Shown here piece after piece: positions 32,225 through 41,284 of a stretch of 64,000 nucleotides of DNA; position 1 is the first letter of the stretch; each line of letters begins with the position of its first letter. Source of the stretch: JASHSH01 sp036490215 (lineage in GTDB: Bacteria > Pseudomonadota > Alphaproteobacteria > Rhodospirillales > Magnetospirillaceae). The notes under the pieces were generated by a model. That model made no database searches. It saw only the letters and a list, made by a program, of their open reading frames with translations, and was not told the origin of the DNA. The position numbers were made by a program, and so were the translations under genes. Where the stretch lies: the NCBI GenBank assembly GCA_036490215.1, contig DASXEH010000006.1, positions 79,741-143,740 on the forward strand, read 5' to 3'.

Positions 32225-34519
32225 GTGATTAGAGACCGGCAGCCGAGCGCCGAGGGGACACTAAAGTTGAGCACTGACGTCGTAGGCTCGCCGCCCGCCG
32301 CAACCGTCCAACGGCAATCCGAAGGCCGCTGGGCGACGCTTGCGTTCCTGCGCTTGATCGAATGGTTCCTGCCCCCGGCTTATACAGACCTGCCGCATAT
32401 CCGCCAGCACACTCTGGTTTTCATCGGTTCGATCATGGCCAGCGGCCCGGTGCTGCTCTGCCTCGGCCTCGTCGCCTTCCTGGTGGTACCGCCGGATTTT
32501 GCGCTGCTGCCTTGGGCCGTTCTCTGCACCACAGTCTTCGCGTTCTTCCCGTTCTTGATCAAGTGGCTGGGGCGCGTCGATCTGGTGGCCGCCACGGTGA
32601 TCCAGCTGATCTCGCTGGTGGTCTTCGCGCTGGCTTATTTCTATGGCGGCCTGGTGTCGCCGGCCCTGCCCTGGCTGCTGATCGCCTTCATCGCCAATTT
32701 CTATTGGCTCGAACCCTGGCCGAATTGGCGGAACGGCAATCTGATCCTCTTCGCGACCGAGTTGATCGTCTTCGTCTTCTGCGAACTGCATTTCGGCCCG
32801 GCCAAACAGACGGTGAGCGACCGCTCGCTGCTGATCATGCTGTTCTGCAGCAGCACCGCCGTGTTCGCCTTCACCCAATTGGTGCTGCTCCTCGTCTGGT
32901 CGATGAACAGCGCCAAGCAACGCAGCCTGCGGCGCGAAGTGGCGATGCGCCGGACCATCGAGGCGGAATTGCGGATCGGCCGCGAGCATCTGGCACAGGC
33001 CCAGGCCTTCGGCAGGATCGGCAGCGCCGAATACGACCTCACCACCGGCCAAACCACGTGGTCGAGCGAGCACTATCGCCTGCTCGCGCTGATGCCCAAC
33101 ACGCCCGGCGCGGTGACCGATCTGCTGCTCGCAGCGGTTCATCCTGAAGACCGTGGTCGAGTCGCCGCGATCCTGCACCGCGAACACAACGGCGAAGTAT
33201 CGCCAGCCACCGAATTCCGCGTCGTACGCCCCGATGGCGAAGTGCGCTGGCTGCTGCGTCAGCCTGAATTCATCCACGGCTTCAACGGCGAGGCGATCCG
33301 CATCTTCGCCACGGTCCAGGACATCACCGATTGGAAGGACGCCGCCGAAGACCGCACCTCGCTCGAGCGCCAGCTGTTCCAGTCGCAGAAGCTGGAAGCG
33401 ATCGGCAAGCTGGCCGGCAGCGTCGCGCATGATTTCAACAATCTGCTTTCGGTCGTACTCGGTAATCTCGATTTGGCGATGCAGGAACTGACCACCGAAC
33501 GCTCCGAGGTCAAGGGCTGGGTTCATTCCGCCGTCAGCGCCGCCGAACGCGGCAAGACGCTGACCAATATGATGCTGACCTTCGCACAGCGTCAGCCGCT
33601 TCAACCCGAAGAGATCGATCCGGCGACGGTGGTCCGCGGCTTCGCAGAAATGCTACATCGGATGCTGGGCGAGACGGTCGAGATCAAGCTGATCAGCGCG
33701 CCTGATCAATGGCATTGCGAAGTCGATCCGGGCCAGCTGCAAAGCGCGCTGCTCAACCTGGCGGTCAACGCGCGCGACGCGATGCCCACCGGCGGCACGC
33801 TGACCGTCGCCACCGACAACGTCCATCTCGACGCCGCCGCCGCGGCTTCGATTCCCGGCGCACAGCCCGGCGACTATGTACTGCTGACCGTCTCGGATAC
33901 CGGCATCGGCATGGAACCTTCGGTGATCGACCACGCCTTCGAGCCGTTCTTCACCACGAAGGGATCGAGCCAGAACACCGGCCTGGGCCTCAGCATGGTC
34001 AGCGGCTTCGTCACCCAGTCGGGCGGCTATATCAATCTGTTCAGCGTGGTCGGACGCGGCACGACGGTGGTGATCTATCTGCCGCGCAAGCTCAGCCGCG
34101 CCGAGTCGGTTGCCGGCGCCGCGCCGCGGCTTGAAAAGGCGAAGGCCGACAACGTCACCATCCTGCTGGTGGAAGACAATGAAGAGGTGCGCGAGATCAC
34201 CGCGCTGCAGCTCAAGAAGCTCGGCTATAGCGTGGTGCTGGCGGCCAACGGCGCCGAGGCGCTGCGGCAATTGAGCGCCCATCCCGAGATCGGTTTGCTG
34301 CTGTCGGACATCGTGTTGCCTGGCGGGATGGACGGCGTCGAGGTGGCGCGGCGCGCGACGGAAACGCGGAGCGATCTGCGGGTGATCTTCATGTCGGGCT
34401 ATTCCGCCCATACCACCCTGCCCGCCTTCGGCGCGACAGGCACGCCGCGGCTGCTGCGCAAGCCGTTCCACAATCGCGAATTGGCCGAAGAAATCAGCGC
34501 CACGCTCGCCGATATCTAG
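32225..34519 (+). CDS. Membrane hybrid histidine kinase (6TM, PAS, HisKA, HATPase, REC)
   Basis: Start codon is GTG 32225 or, with a better GAGGGG site, TTG 32267; about 764 residues. Six hydrophobic segments (about 60-240) are followed by a PAS domain with PAC end (EFRVVRPDGEVRWLLRQPEF ... VQDITDWKD). The dimerisation domain has His402 (GSVAHDFNNLLSVVLGNLDLA). The ATPase domain has N box VNARDAMP, G1 DTGIGM and G2 GLGLSMV. A C-terminal receiver carries Asp695 (LLLSDIVLPGGMDG). The layout matches blue-light or small-ligand sensing hybrid kinases; the signal is unknown. The adjacent CheY-like protein and P1/P2 regulators are plausible partners. Confidence 0.92.
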   Translation: MIRDRQPSAEGTLKLSTDVVGSPPAATVQRQSEGRWATLAFLRLIEWFLPPAYTDLPHIRQHTLVFIGSIMASGPVLLCLGLVAFLVVPPDFALLPWAVLCTTVFAFFPFLIKWLGRVDLVAATVIQLISLVVFALAYFYGGLVSPALPWLLIAFIANFYWLEPWPNWRNGNLILFATELIVFVFCELHFGPAKQTVSDRSLLIMLFCSSTAVFAFTQLVLLLVWSMNSAKQRSLRREVAMRRTIEAELRIGREHLAQAQAFGRIGSAEYDLTTGQTTWSSEHYRLLALMPNTPGAVTDLLLAAVHPEDRGRVAAILHREHNGEVSPATEFRVVRPDGEVRWLLRQPEFIHGFNGEAIRIFATVQDITDWKDAAEDRTSLERQLFQSQKLEAIGKLAGSVAHDFNNLLSVVLGNLDLAMQELTTERSEVKGWVHSAVSAAERGKTLTNMMLTFAQRQPLQPEEIDPATVVRGFAEMLHRMLGETVEIKLISAPDQWHCEVDPGQLQSALLNLAVNARDAMPTGGTLTVATDNVHLDAAAAASIPGAQPGDYVLLTVSDTGIGMEPSVIDHAFEPFFTTKGSSQNTGLGLSMVSGFVTQSGGYINLFSVVGRGTTVVIYLPRKLSRAESVAGAAPRLEKAKADNVTILLVEDNEEVREITALQLKKLGYSVVLAANGAEALRQLSAHPEIGLLLSDIVLPGGMDGVEVARRATETRSDLRVIFMSGYSAHTTLPAFGATGTPRLLRKPFHNRELAEEISATLADI

Positions 34520-34538
34520 ACGTTACGACGTGTAGACG

Positions 34539-35516
34539 TTACGCCGGAGGCCCCGCCGGAGCGGCTCCAGCGGCATCGCTCACCGGGGCGAGATGGGCGT
34601 CGACGATGGCGATCATTTCGGGCACCGTCTTCGTACTGCCCTCCATCGACAGGAAGGTCGCAACGGAGGTTTCCGCCAGTTGCACCAGCAATTCGACCTC
34701 GGCGCGGCGCGGACGCGGCTGCGTCTCGGCGGCACGACGCGATAGTTTGGCGACGCGTTCGGCAACCTCGGCCACCAGGCGCGTGGTCTTCGATATCTTG
34801 TTTTCGACCACCACCTCGGCGGCTTTGACGCCGAGTGTCCACAAGATGCGGCGCGTCTCCTCAATCTGGGCTGCATCGGGCGCCAGTTCGCGGACACGGC
34901 GCGTCAGGCGCGCCATCAACCGCACGCCGCTTTGTGCCTTTCTTTGAGTCAAGCTTGCGAACCCGGCATCCATCAGCACCTTGAGATCGGGCCCATCGCG
35001 GCCCAACACGACCTTGGCGCGCAAGGTATTCGGCACCTCGACGATGTCGTCCTCGCTGCCGTCACCGCGCCTTGCCGGCCGTCGCGACGGACCGACATAG
35101 CCATTCGAGACCACGAAAGGCTTACGCTCTTTGGTGAAGGCAGTGATGCGGCGCACGACCGAATCGGCCTCGGCCGGTTTGATCACCAGGTCGTCGACAC
35201 CTGCGCTGAGAATCCTTGAAATCGCGTCCGGGTCGTTCGGATTTCCCGTGGCGATCAGCACCGCGAAAGGATTGGCCCCGACGCGGCCGTGACGGATGTC
35301 TTGCGCAAGCTTGAGAAAATCGATCCCCGGCAGATCGATCGAACACGCGATGATATCGGCCGGCGTCGAGAGCGCACTCAACAGCTGATCCTTGTCGGCG
35401 CATGTCGCGACTTCGCTCAGCCCGAGCGCCAAGAACGCGTCGGACAAAACTTTGCTGAATACGGGATCGGCATCGGCCAATGCCATTCGAACACCTTTGT
35501 ACGAGGTGTTGATCAT
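34539..35516 (-). CDS. Unusual response regulator, degenerate receiver (copy P2)
   Basis: This 325-residue paralogue of P1 has the same order: receiver-like domain, KERKPFVVSNGYVGPSRR (129-146), VPNTLRAKV, long helical C-terminal domain ending VPEMIAIVDAHL. In the receiver the phosphoacceptor position aligns with Ser59 (ADIIACSIDL), although Asp61 is two residues on; Lys113 remains (LVIKPAEA). It may therefore be a phosphorylation-independent pseudo-receiver. It is convergent with the hybrid kinase (19 bp gap). No known output domain is seen. Confidence 0.78.
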   Translation of the reverse strand: MINTSYKGVRMALADADPVFSKVLSDAFLALGLSEVATCADKDQLLSALSTPADIIACSIDLPGIDFLKLAQDIRHGRVGANPFAVLIATGNPNDPDAISRILSAGVDDLVIKPAEADSVVRRITAFTKERKPFVVSNGYVGPSRRPARRGDGSEDDIVEVPNTLRAKVVLGRDGPDLKVLMDAGFASLTQRKAQSGVRLMARLTRRVRELAPDAAQIEETRRILWTLGVKAAEVVVENKISKTTRLVAEVAERVAKLSRRAAETQPRPRRAEVELLVQLAETSVATFLSMEGSTKTVPEMIAIVDAHLAPVSDAAGAAPAGPPA

Positions 35517-35731
35517 GGCTCAGACCTGACGATGTGCACGACTATCGACATTCCCACCATCGCAGGCCATCGCGCCTCGATGAAAACAATACCATCTCAA
35601 TAGTAGCGATGTCGGGTAAATCCCCGTTCCCGCGATTATAGAAACGCAGGAATGCGGCGCGATCGACAATCACTATTTGTCATGAGTGCTACGCTCGAGG
35701 GAAATCAATCTATTCAATACCCACGCTTCAT

Positions 35732-36055
35732 TTAAGCGATGTCCCCAACGGAGATACGACGAATTTCCGACGCGACTTGTGCTGCTGACCCGCGTCCTCT
35801 CGCGCGTCGCGCACGCTGTCCATGGCGCGAAGTTGTGCGAGAAGCTCGGCGACGTCCGCGGGCGACAGCCAATCCGATCGCCGCCACGGTCCACAGGCTG
35901 GCTGCTGTGGTGAGGCCGCGCACCACCTCGCCGCGCAGCAGATCGAGCACGACTTTCTGAGCGGCGAGGATATCGGCGAAGCCGAAAACCGACACGGTCA
36001 TGAACAGGCGCGCGGCGGCAATCAACAGCCGCAACACCAATTCCCATTCCGCCAT
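35732..36055 (-). pseudogene. Decayed MgtC/SapB-family gene
   Basis: The frame from ATG 36055 (AAGGA upstream) starts AEWELVLRLLIAAA and later has FMTVSVFGFADILAAQKVVLD and RGEVVRGLTTAASLWTVAAIGLA, the hallmark of MgtC/SapB membrane proteins. Segments expected in between (the GLERE/GLRTH region and the GIGFLGAG region) are missing, so at least two internal deletions have occurred. After IGL the sensible sequence jumps by one base to another frame (SPADVAELLAQLRAMDSVRD), which indicates a frameshift. The remnant encodes roughly 100 residues instead of about 160-230 and is probably not functional. Confidence 0.7.
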
Positions 36056-36203
36056 GGCGTTCCTTCGTCACCCGAGATGGAAACCAGCACCACCAAAATT
36101 AGTGATTCATGCGGTTTCCGAGGGGTTTGTTACAAGCTTGTCTTGACCGCAGACTCGGCGGCTGCGAAGATTCATGTATGTCGCACAAGGTCAGGCGGTA
36201 TCT

Positions 36204-37283
36204 ATGAGCACGCCTCCCTCGGCGCCGGCGCCCTCCCCCTCGCCCGCCGAACAGCCGAAACAGCGGGTTCTCACTCTGACGCAAAGCCTGGTCGCCACCC
36301 GCGATCTGCAGAAAGCCAACCGTCTCGAAGAAGCGCGCGGGGTGATCCAAGCCGCGCTGCGCGCCGCACCGGGCAGCGCTGATGCGCACTCGCTGGCCGC
36401 CGGCATCGAGCTTCAGGCCGGCCGCCCCGATCTCGCTTTGCCCTTGGCGCAGCGCGCTGCCGTGATCGACGGCCCCAATCCCGAACGCCATCGCGCCGTG
36501 GGCAAAATCTTGCGCGCGCTCGGCCGCGACTCGGAAGCCGCAGCCGCCTTCGACCAAGCGCTCGACTTGATGGCCTCTCGCCCGCCCTCGGGCAACCCAG
36601 CCGATGTCAATTGGAACAACCCGACCCATCATCTTCAGGCGCGGCCGGTCAACCACGTCGTCTATCGCCGCAGCCGGCATATCGATCGGCTGATGGCCGG
36701 TTGGCTCGATCCCAAGGCGCTGACCACCGACGATCTGGCGCGCTTCTACTTCCTGGCCGACAACGTGGCGCACACGCTGACCCGCGGTGTGCAGGGTGAC
36801 TTGGCCGAGCTTGGCGTGTGGCGCGGCCAATCGGCGCGCGTGCTGCGCGGCATGGCGCCGGGTCGGATGCTGTATCTGTTCGACACCTTCGCCGGATTCC
36901 CGGCCGATCAGATTCCCGAGAACGATTCGCGGCGCGACCGCAACCTGTTCACCGACACCTCGCTCGATCAGGTACGCGCCTTCGTCGGCACCGACGATGT
37001 CGTCTATATACCGGGCGTGTTCCCCGATACGGTGGACAAGGTGCCGGCCGACACGCGATTCTGTTTTGTCCACATCGACTGCGATCTCGGCAAGCCGGCG
37101 CAGTTCGGGCTCGAATTCTTCTACCCGCGCGTCAACTCGGGCGGGCTGATCGTGCTGCACGACTATGGCAACGACTCCTGGCCCGGCGTGGCCCAGGCGG
37201 TCGATGGTTTCCTCGCCGACAAACCCGAAGGCCTAGTGCTGATCCCCGACAAAGCGGGCAGCGCCGTCATCATCAAACATTAG
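36204..37283 (+). CDS. TPR-linked TylF/macrocin-type O-methyltransferase
   Basis: I start at ATG 36204 behind AGGCGG (359 residues). After a Pro/Ser-rich N-terminus, residues about 30-135 form TPR helices (KANRLEEARGVIQAALRAAP). The rest is a TylF-like methyltransferase: GDLAELGVWRGQSARVLRGM, YLFDTFAGFP, FVHIDCDLGKPAQFGLEFFY, GGLIVLHDYGN. Related enzymes methylate sugars on macrolides or surface glycans. With the GT41 and fusion glycosyltransferases 6 kb away, a role in methylating a protein-bound glycan is attractive but inferred. The NTF2-like gene follows after 6 bp. Confidence 0.85.
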   Translation: MSTPPSAPAPSPSPAEQPKQRVLTLTQSLVATRDLQKANRLEEARGVIQAALRAAPGSADAHSLAAGIELQAGRPDLALPLAQRAAVIDGPNPERHRAVGKILRALGRDSEAAAAFDQALDLMASRPPSGNPADVNWNNPTHHLQARPVNHVVYRRSRHIDRLMAGWLDPKALTTDDLARFYFLADNVAHTLTRGVQGDLAELGVWRGQSARVLRGMAPGRMLYLFDTFAGFPADQIPENDSRRDRNLFTDTSLDQVRAFVGTDDVVYIPGVFPDTVDKVPADTRFCFVHIDCDLGKPAQFGLEFFYPRVNSGGLIVLHDYGNDSWPGVAQAVDGFLADKPEGLVLIPDKAGSAVIIKH

Positions 37284-37289
37284 GACACA

Positions 37290-37661
37290 ATGTCCCGCTC
37301 CATCGACGCGCTGCGCGCGATCGCAGAACATTGGATCGCGGCCTGGAACGCCCACGATCTCGACGCGATCATGAGCCATTACGCCGAGGCCGTGGTGTTT
37401 CGCGCCGACACCGTGGTGCGGCGGTGGGAGCGTGCGGATGGGGCGCTGCGTGGCAAGGCAGAACTGCGCGAACACTTCCGCCGCGGGCTGGAACTGGCCC
37501 CCACCCTGCGCTTTATCTTGGAAGAGGTGCTGTCAGCCCCCGACGGCTACGCGGTGATCTATCGCCGCGACAACGCCAACCGCGTGATCGACGCGGTGGA
37601 CCTCGATACGGATGGGAAAGCGGTTCGCGTGACGGCGTATTACGCCGGGGCGCAGAAGTAA
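37290..37661 (+). CDS. NTF2/SnoaL-like protein
   Basis: The 123-residue protein has the cone fold sequence pattern of the nuclear transport factor 2 superfamily (ALRAIAEHWIAAWNAHDLDAIMSHYAEAVVF ... GKAELREHFRRGLE). Members are small isomerases, cyclases or ligand-binding proteins, and function cannot be given by sequence. The ATG follows TTAGGACACA and sits 6 bp after the TylF-like gene, so the two are probably co-transcribed. Confidence 0.8.
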   Translation: MSRSIDALRAIAEHWIAAWNAHDLDAIMSHYAEAVVFRADTVVRRWERADGALRGKAELREHFRRGLELAPTLRFILEEVLSAPDGYAVIYRRDNANRVIDAVDLDTDGKAVRVTAYYAGAQK

Positions 37662-37670
37662 CGCGACGCG

Positions 37671-37790
37671 TCATCCCGGACAAGGGAGCGTCAGCGACCG
37701 CTGATCCGGGATCCAAGAGAGATTCGCGCGAAGCGCCTTCTTTGTTCCTCTGGACCCCGGATAACGCTTTCGCGTTTCCGGGGTGACGGA
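37671..37790. repeat. Dispersed palindromic repeat (family E)
   Basis: It starts CGTCATCCCGGACAAGGGAG and ends CGCGTTTCCGGGGTGACGG, with inner arms CTGATCCGGGATCC and TGGACCCCGGAT. Fragments of the same unit occur near 43485, 45100 and 53575. It lies between two convergent genes and could act as a terminator for both. Confidence 0.65.
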
Positions 37791-37795
37791 CTGAA

Positions 37796-38527
37796 TTACC
37801 GATCCGGCAGATCCCAGGCCTCGGAGCTGGCGCCCGCCAGGGCGCGCACGCGGGCTTCGTCGCTGGCGAATTCCTTGGCCGAGCCCTCGTAGACCACCTT
37901 GCCGTCGTCGAGCACATAGGCGCGGTCGGCGATGGCGACAGCGGCGCGCACATTCTGCTCGACCAGCAGCACAGTCATCCCCGCGTCGCGCATGGCAACA
38001 ACGACGCGGAACACCTCTTGGACAATCAGTGGCGCCAAGCCCTGCGAGGGCTCGTCGAGCAGCAGGATTTTCGGATTGATCATCAGAGCGCGGGCAATCG
38101 CCAGCATCTCCTGCTCGCCGCCCGAGAGCTGCCGGCCCTTATTGGTGCGGCGCTCTTTGAGGCGCGGAAACAGTTCGTAGGCCTTCTCGATGGTCCACGG
38201 CCCCGGCCGTTCCAGCGGTACTTTCAGATTCTCTTCGACGGTCAGATTGGCGAAGACGCGCCGGCCTTCAGGCACATAGCCGACACCGCGCGCCGCGGCG
38301 GCGAAGGATGGCAACGTGGTGGTCACCTCGCCAAAGATGCGCACGGTGCCCGAGCGTGCCGGCGTCAGCCCGACCAGGCTGCGCAGCGTCGTCGTCTTGC
38401 CCGCGCCGTTGCGGCCGAGCAACGTGACGATCTCGCCCTCGCGCAGCTCGAGCGACACACCATGCAGGATGTGGCTCTTGCCGTAATAAGTGTGCAGCCC
38501 TTCGGCCTGGAGAACCGCGGCGCTCAT
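37796..38527 (-). CDS. livF: Liv-type ABC transporter ATP-binding protein LivF
   Basis: The start ATG 38527 gives 243 residues. Walker A is GRNGAGKTTTL, signature LSGGEQEMLAIARAL, Walker B ILLLDEP. The early VTLLGRNGAGKTT and late GMTVLLVEQNVRAAVAIADRAYVLDDGKVV pattern is typical of the LivF subunit of branched-chain amino acid type importers. It is the last gene of the livK-livH-livM-livG-livF unit. It lies on the cytoplasmic face of the inner membrane. Confidence 0.93.
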   Translation of the reverse strand: MSAAVLQAEGLHTYYGKSHILHGVSLELREGEIVTLLGRNGAGKTTTLRSLVGLTPARSGTVRIFGEVTTTLPSFAAAARGVGYVPEGRRVFANLTVEENLKVPLERPGPWTIEKAYELFPRLKERRTNKGRQLSGGEQEMLAIARALMINPKILLLDEPSQGLAPLIVQEVFRVVVAMRDAGMTVLLVEQNVRAAVAIADRAYVLDDGKVVYEGSAKEFASDEARVRALAGASSEAWDLPDR

Positions 38528-38597
38528 CTGTCTCGTCGCTCCGCTTCCGCGACGCCTACCGCGTCGTTCACGCGACCGCTCCTCTCGCGCTTCGCGC

Positions 38598-39341
38598 TCA
38601 TGCGTCATTCCCCAGATACGCGGCCTGCACCTTCTCGTTGGCGCCGATCTCTTTGGGCGTACCCTCGGCCAGCATCGCCCCCTCGGCCAGAACCATAATG
38701 CGGTCGGCCAGGTTGAAGACGACGCGCATATCGTGTTCGATCAGCACGATCGTCAGTTTCTGATCGCGGTGCAGCCGGCGAATCAGTGCGGTGATGTCAT
38801 AGGTTTCCTGATCCCCCATGCCCGCCGTCGGCTCATCGAGCAGCAGCAGGCGCGGCTTCAACGCCAGCGCCGTCATGATCTCGATGGTGCGCTGATCGCC
38901 ATGGGGCAGTTCGCCGGCCAGCCGGTCGGCCTTGTCGGCAAGGCCGCTGATCTCAAGCAGTTCCTCGACGCGGGTGCGCAGCTCGGCACCCTTCGAGGGC
39001 CGCATGCTGAGCCGCAGCCCCGCACCCACTTCGATCGGGATGCGCAGATTCTCGCGCACGGTGAGTTCGGGGAAGATTTCGGTGATCTGAAAGGTACGGG
39101 CCATGCCGCGATTGACGCGCTTGACCGGCGGCAGCGCTGTGATGTCCTGGCCATCGAAGACGATCTTGCCTGATGTCGGCGGGAAGAAACCGCTGATCAG
39201 GTTGAAGAAGGTCGTCTTGCCGGCGCCGTTGGGGCCGATCACCGCGCGCAGTTCGCCCGGCTGCACGACAAGCGAGACGCCATCGACCGCGACCAGGCTG
39301 CCGAAATGACGCGAGACGTTCTCGACCGACAACAGCGTCAC
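38598..39341 (-). CDS. livG: Liv-type ABC transporter ATP-binding protein LivG
   Basis: The 247-residue protein has Walker A GPNGAGKTTFFNLISGFFPP, a LivG-type Q-loop region (GMARTFQITEIFPELTVREN), a slightly divergent signature (LPHGDQRTIEIMTAL) and Walker B LLLLDEPTAGM. The two ATPases LivG and LivF power the LivHM channel. Its start overlaps the livM stop by four bases (39338-39341). Confidence 0.95.
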   Translation of the reverse strand: MTLLSVENVSRHFGSLVAVDGVSLVVQPGELRAVIGPNGAGKTTFFNLISGFFPPTSGKIVFDGQDITALPPVKRVNRGMARTFQITEIFPELTVRENLRIPIEVGAGLRLSMRPSKGAELRTRVEELLEISGLADKADRLAGELPHGDQRTIEIMTALALKPRLLLLDEPTAGMGDQETYDITALIRRLHRDQKLTIVLIEHDMRVVFNLADRIMVLAEGAMLAEGTPKEIGANEKVQAAYLGNDA

Positions 39342-40306
39342 GACGTCACCTTGCGCCGGATCATGCCCAGCACGCCGCGCGGGAAGAACAGAACGATCAC
39401 CACGAAGAAGATGCCGATGACCGACATCCAGTTCTCGGTCTGGCTCGACACATAATCCTGCAGCACGACGAAGATCGCCGCACCCAGCAGCGGTCCCCAG
39501 AACGAGCGCATGCCACCCAGCACCGCCATAATGACGAAATTGCCCGACTCGTCCCAGCGCAGCGCGCGCGGATCGGTGAAGTTGTTGAGCAAGGCGTAAA
39601 GCGTACCGGCCAGCGCGCAGAACGTGCCCGAGATCAGGAACGACAGCCAGATATGCTGTTCGATGGGAATGCCGAGGAATCGCGCGCGCCGTTCATTCTC
39701 GCGGATCGCCAGCAAGGTGCGGCCGAAGGGCGAGCGCAGCAAGATCGCCATGATCGCTGCGGCCGCGGCGAAGATGACCAGCACCAGGTAGTAGTAGAGC
39801 GTGTCGTGATGCTGGATATCGAGCTTGCCGATGCCGAAATCGATCGGCTGGCGCGTCCAGCCCGAGAGCCCGTCATCGCCGCCGGTCACGTTGTTCCAGC
39901 GGAAGGCGATGAAATAGAACACCTGCCCGAAGGCGATCGTGACCATGGCGAAATACACGCCGCGCAGCCGCGCAATCAGCGCGCCGACGATCGCCGCGGC
40001 CAGCGCACCGACCAGGACGCCCACCAGGATGCCCAGCAGCGTGTTGGGGATCAGGTATTTGATCGTCATGGCCGTGCCATAGGCGCCGAGCCCGAAATAG
40101 GCCGCATGGCCGAAAGACAGCACGCCGGTGAAGCCGAGCATGAAGTTGAGGGCCATGGCAGCCAGCGCATAGACCAGCACATGGGTGGCGAGCTGCGTAT
40201 ATCCCCCGACCCAGTTCACCCAATAGGGCACGGTCAGCAGCAGCAGCCACATCACCACTACGGCGGCGCGGCGATCCATCATGGATCCACGGATTGGGCC
40301 GCTCAC
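39338..40306 (-). CDS. livM: Liv-type ABC transporter permease LivM
   Basis: A 322-residue membrane protein with about nine hydrophobic segments and the LivM signatures ALNFMLGFTGVLSFGHAAYFG and FYFIAFRWNNVTGGDDGLSG. The first ATG (40306) overlaps the livH stop; internal Met residues at 9 and 10 could also serve. The EAA-like loop (NERRARFLGI) that contacts the ATPases is visible. It pairs with LivH to form the channel. Confidence 0.94.
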   Translation of the reverse strand: MSGPIRGSMMDRRAAVVVMWLLLLTVPYWVNWVGGYTQLATHVLVYALAAMALNFMLGFTGVLSFGHAAYFGLGAYGTAMTIKYLIPNTLLGILVGVLVGALAAAIVGALIARLRGVYFAMVTIAFGQVFYFIAFRWNNVTGGDDGLSGWTRQPIDFGIGKLDIQHHDTLYYYLVLVIFAAAAAIMAILLRSPFGRTLLAIRENERRARFLGIPIEQHIWLSFLISGTFCALAGTLYALLNNFTDPRALRWDESGNFVIMAVLGGMRSFWGPLLGAAIFVVLQDYVSSQTENWMSVIGIFFVVIVLFFPRGVLGMIRRKVTS

Positions 40307-41172
40307 TGGATTCTCCCCTCTTCGCCGAGCAGACCGCGCGGACGGATCAGGAGGACCAGGCCCATCATCGCGTAGATCACCGCCTCGCTGGCCGAAGGAT
40401 AGAAGACCGTAGCGATGCCGGTAGCCACACCGATCAGCACGCCGCCCAGCAAGGTGCCCGGCAGGCTGCCCAGCCCGCCGACGATGATGGCGACGAAGCT
40501 TTGCATGATCAGCGACGTGCCGATGGTCGGCGACAAGCCGAGCTGTCCAGCCGCCAGCACCCCGGCCAGGCCGGCGAGATAGATGCCGAGACCGAAGTTG
40601 AGGTTGCGCAGAAGGCGCACATTGACGCCGAGTACCGACACGGTTTCCAGATCGCTTGTGCCGGCGCGGATGCGCATCCCCAGCCGCGTGCGCGTCAGGA
40701 TGAGGAACAACCCGCCAACCGCGAGGAAGACCAGGACGAGCATGAAGAGGCGGTAACCGGTCAGGAAGAACAGAGATGAGCTCAGCGGCTGCATCAGCCA
40801 GCCGGGCGCCTGATAGGGCACGCTCTGCGCCCCCCAGATGAAACGCGCGCCATCTTCGAGGATATACGCCAACCCGAAGGTCAGCAGCAGACTGTAAAGC
40901 GGATCGCGGCCATAGAGACGGCGGATCAGGAAACGTTCGATGAGCACGCCGACGATCGCGGTCAGGAACGGCGCGATCAGCAATGCGCCCCAGAAGCCGG
41001 TATAGGGCATGATCGTGTAGGCGATATAGGCGCCCAGCGCCAGGAAGCCACCATGAGCGAAGTTGATCACACCCGACAGGTTGAGGATCAGCGACAGGCC
41101 GAGCGCCATCAGCGCATAGAACGCGCCGACGATCAGGCCGTTGAAGACGTTGAACAGCAGCAGCTGGGTCAT
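40303..41172 (-). CDS. livH: Liv-type ABC transporter permease LivH
   Basis: A 289-residue membrane protein starting MTQLLLFNVFNGLIVGAFYALMA with the family motif LNLSGVINFAHGGFLALGAY and a late FVAIIVGGLGSLPGTLLGG. About eight hydrophobic segments are present. It is separated from livK by 175 bp that contain a family A palindromic repeat (41207-41284), and overlaps livM by four bases. Confidence 0.95.
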   Translation of the reverse strand: MTQLLLFNVFNGLIVGAFYALMALGLSLILNLSGVINFAHGGFLALGAYIAYTIMPYTGFWGALLIAPFLTAIVGVLIERFLIRRLYGRDPLYSLLLTFGLAYILEDGARFIWGAQSVPYQAPGWLMQPLSSSLFFLTGYRLFMLVLVFLAVGGLFLILTRTRLGMRIRAGTSDLETVSVLGVNVRLLRNLNFGLGIYLAGLAGVLAAGQLGLSPTIGTSLIMQSFVAIIVGGLGSLPGTLLGGVLIGVATGIATVFYPSASEAVIYAMMGLVLLIRPRGLLGEEGRIQ

Positions 41173-41206
41173 GCGGAGATCAGCGTGGGATGGGCGTGAG
41201 TGACAC

Positions 41207-41284
41207 CGTCATTGCGAGCCAACGGCGAAGCAATCCAACGTTCGACCGGTGGATTGCTTCGTCGCTTTACGCCTCGCAATGACG
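41207..41284. repeat. Palindromic repeat family A (A2) between livK and livH
   Basis: CGTCATTGCGAGCCAACGGC and GAAGCAATCCA are answered by TGGATTGCTTCGTCG and CCTCGCAATGACG. In the livK-livH mRNA it would fold as a hairpin and could stabilise or separate the upstream livK message. Confidence 0.8.
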
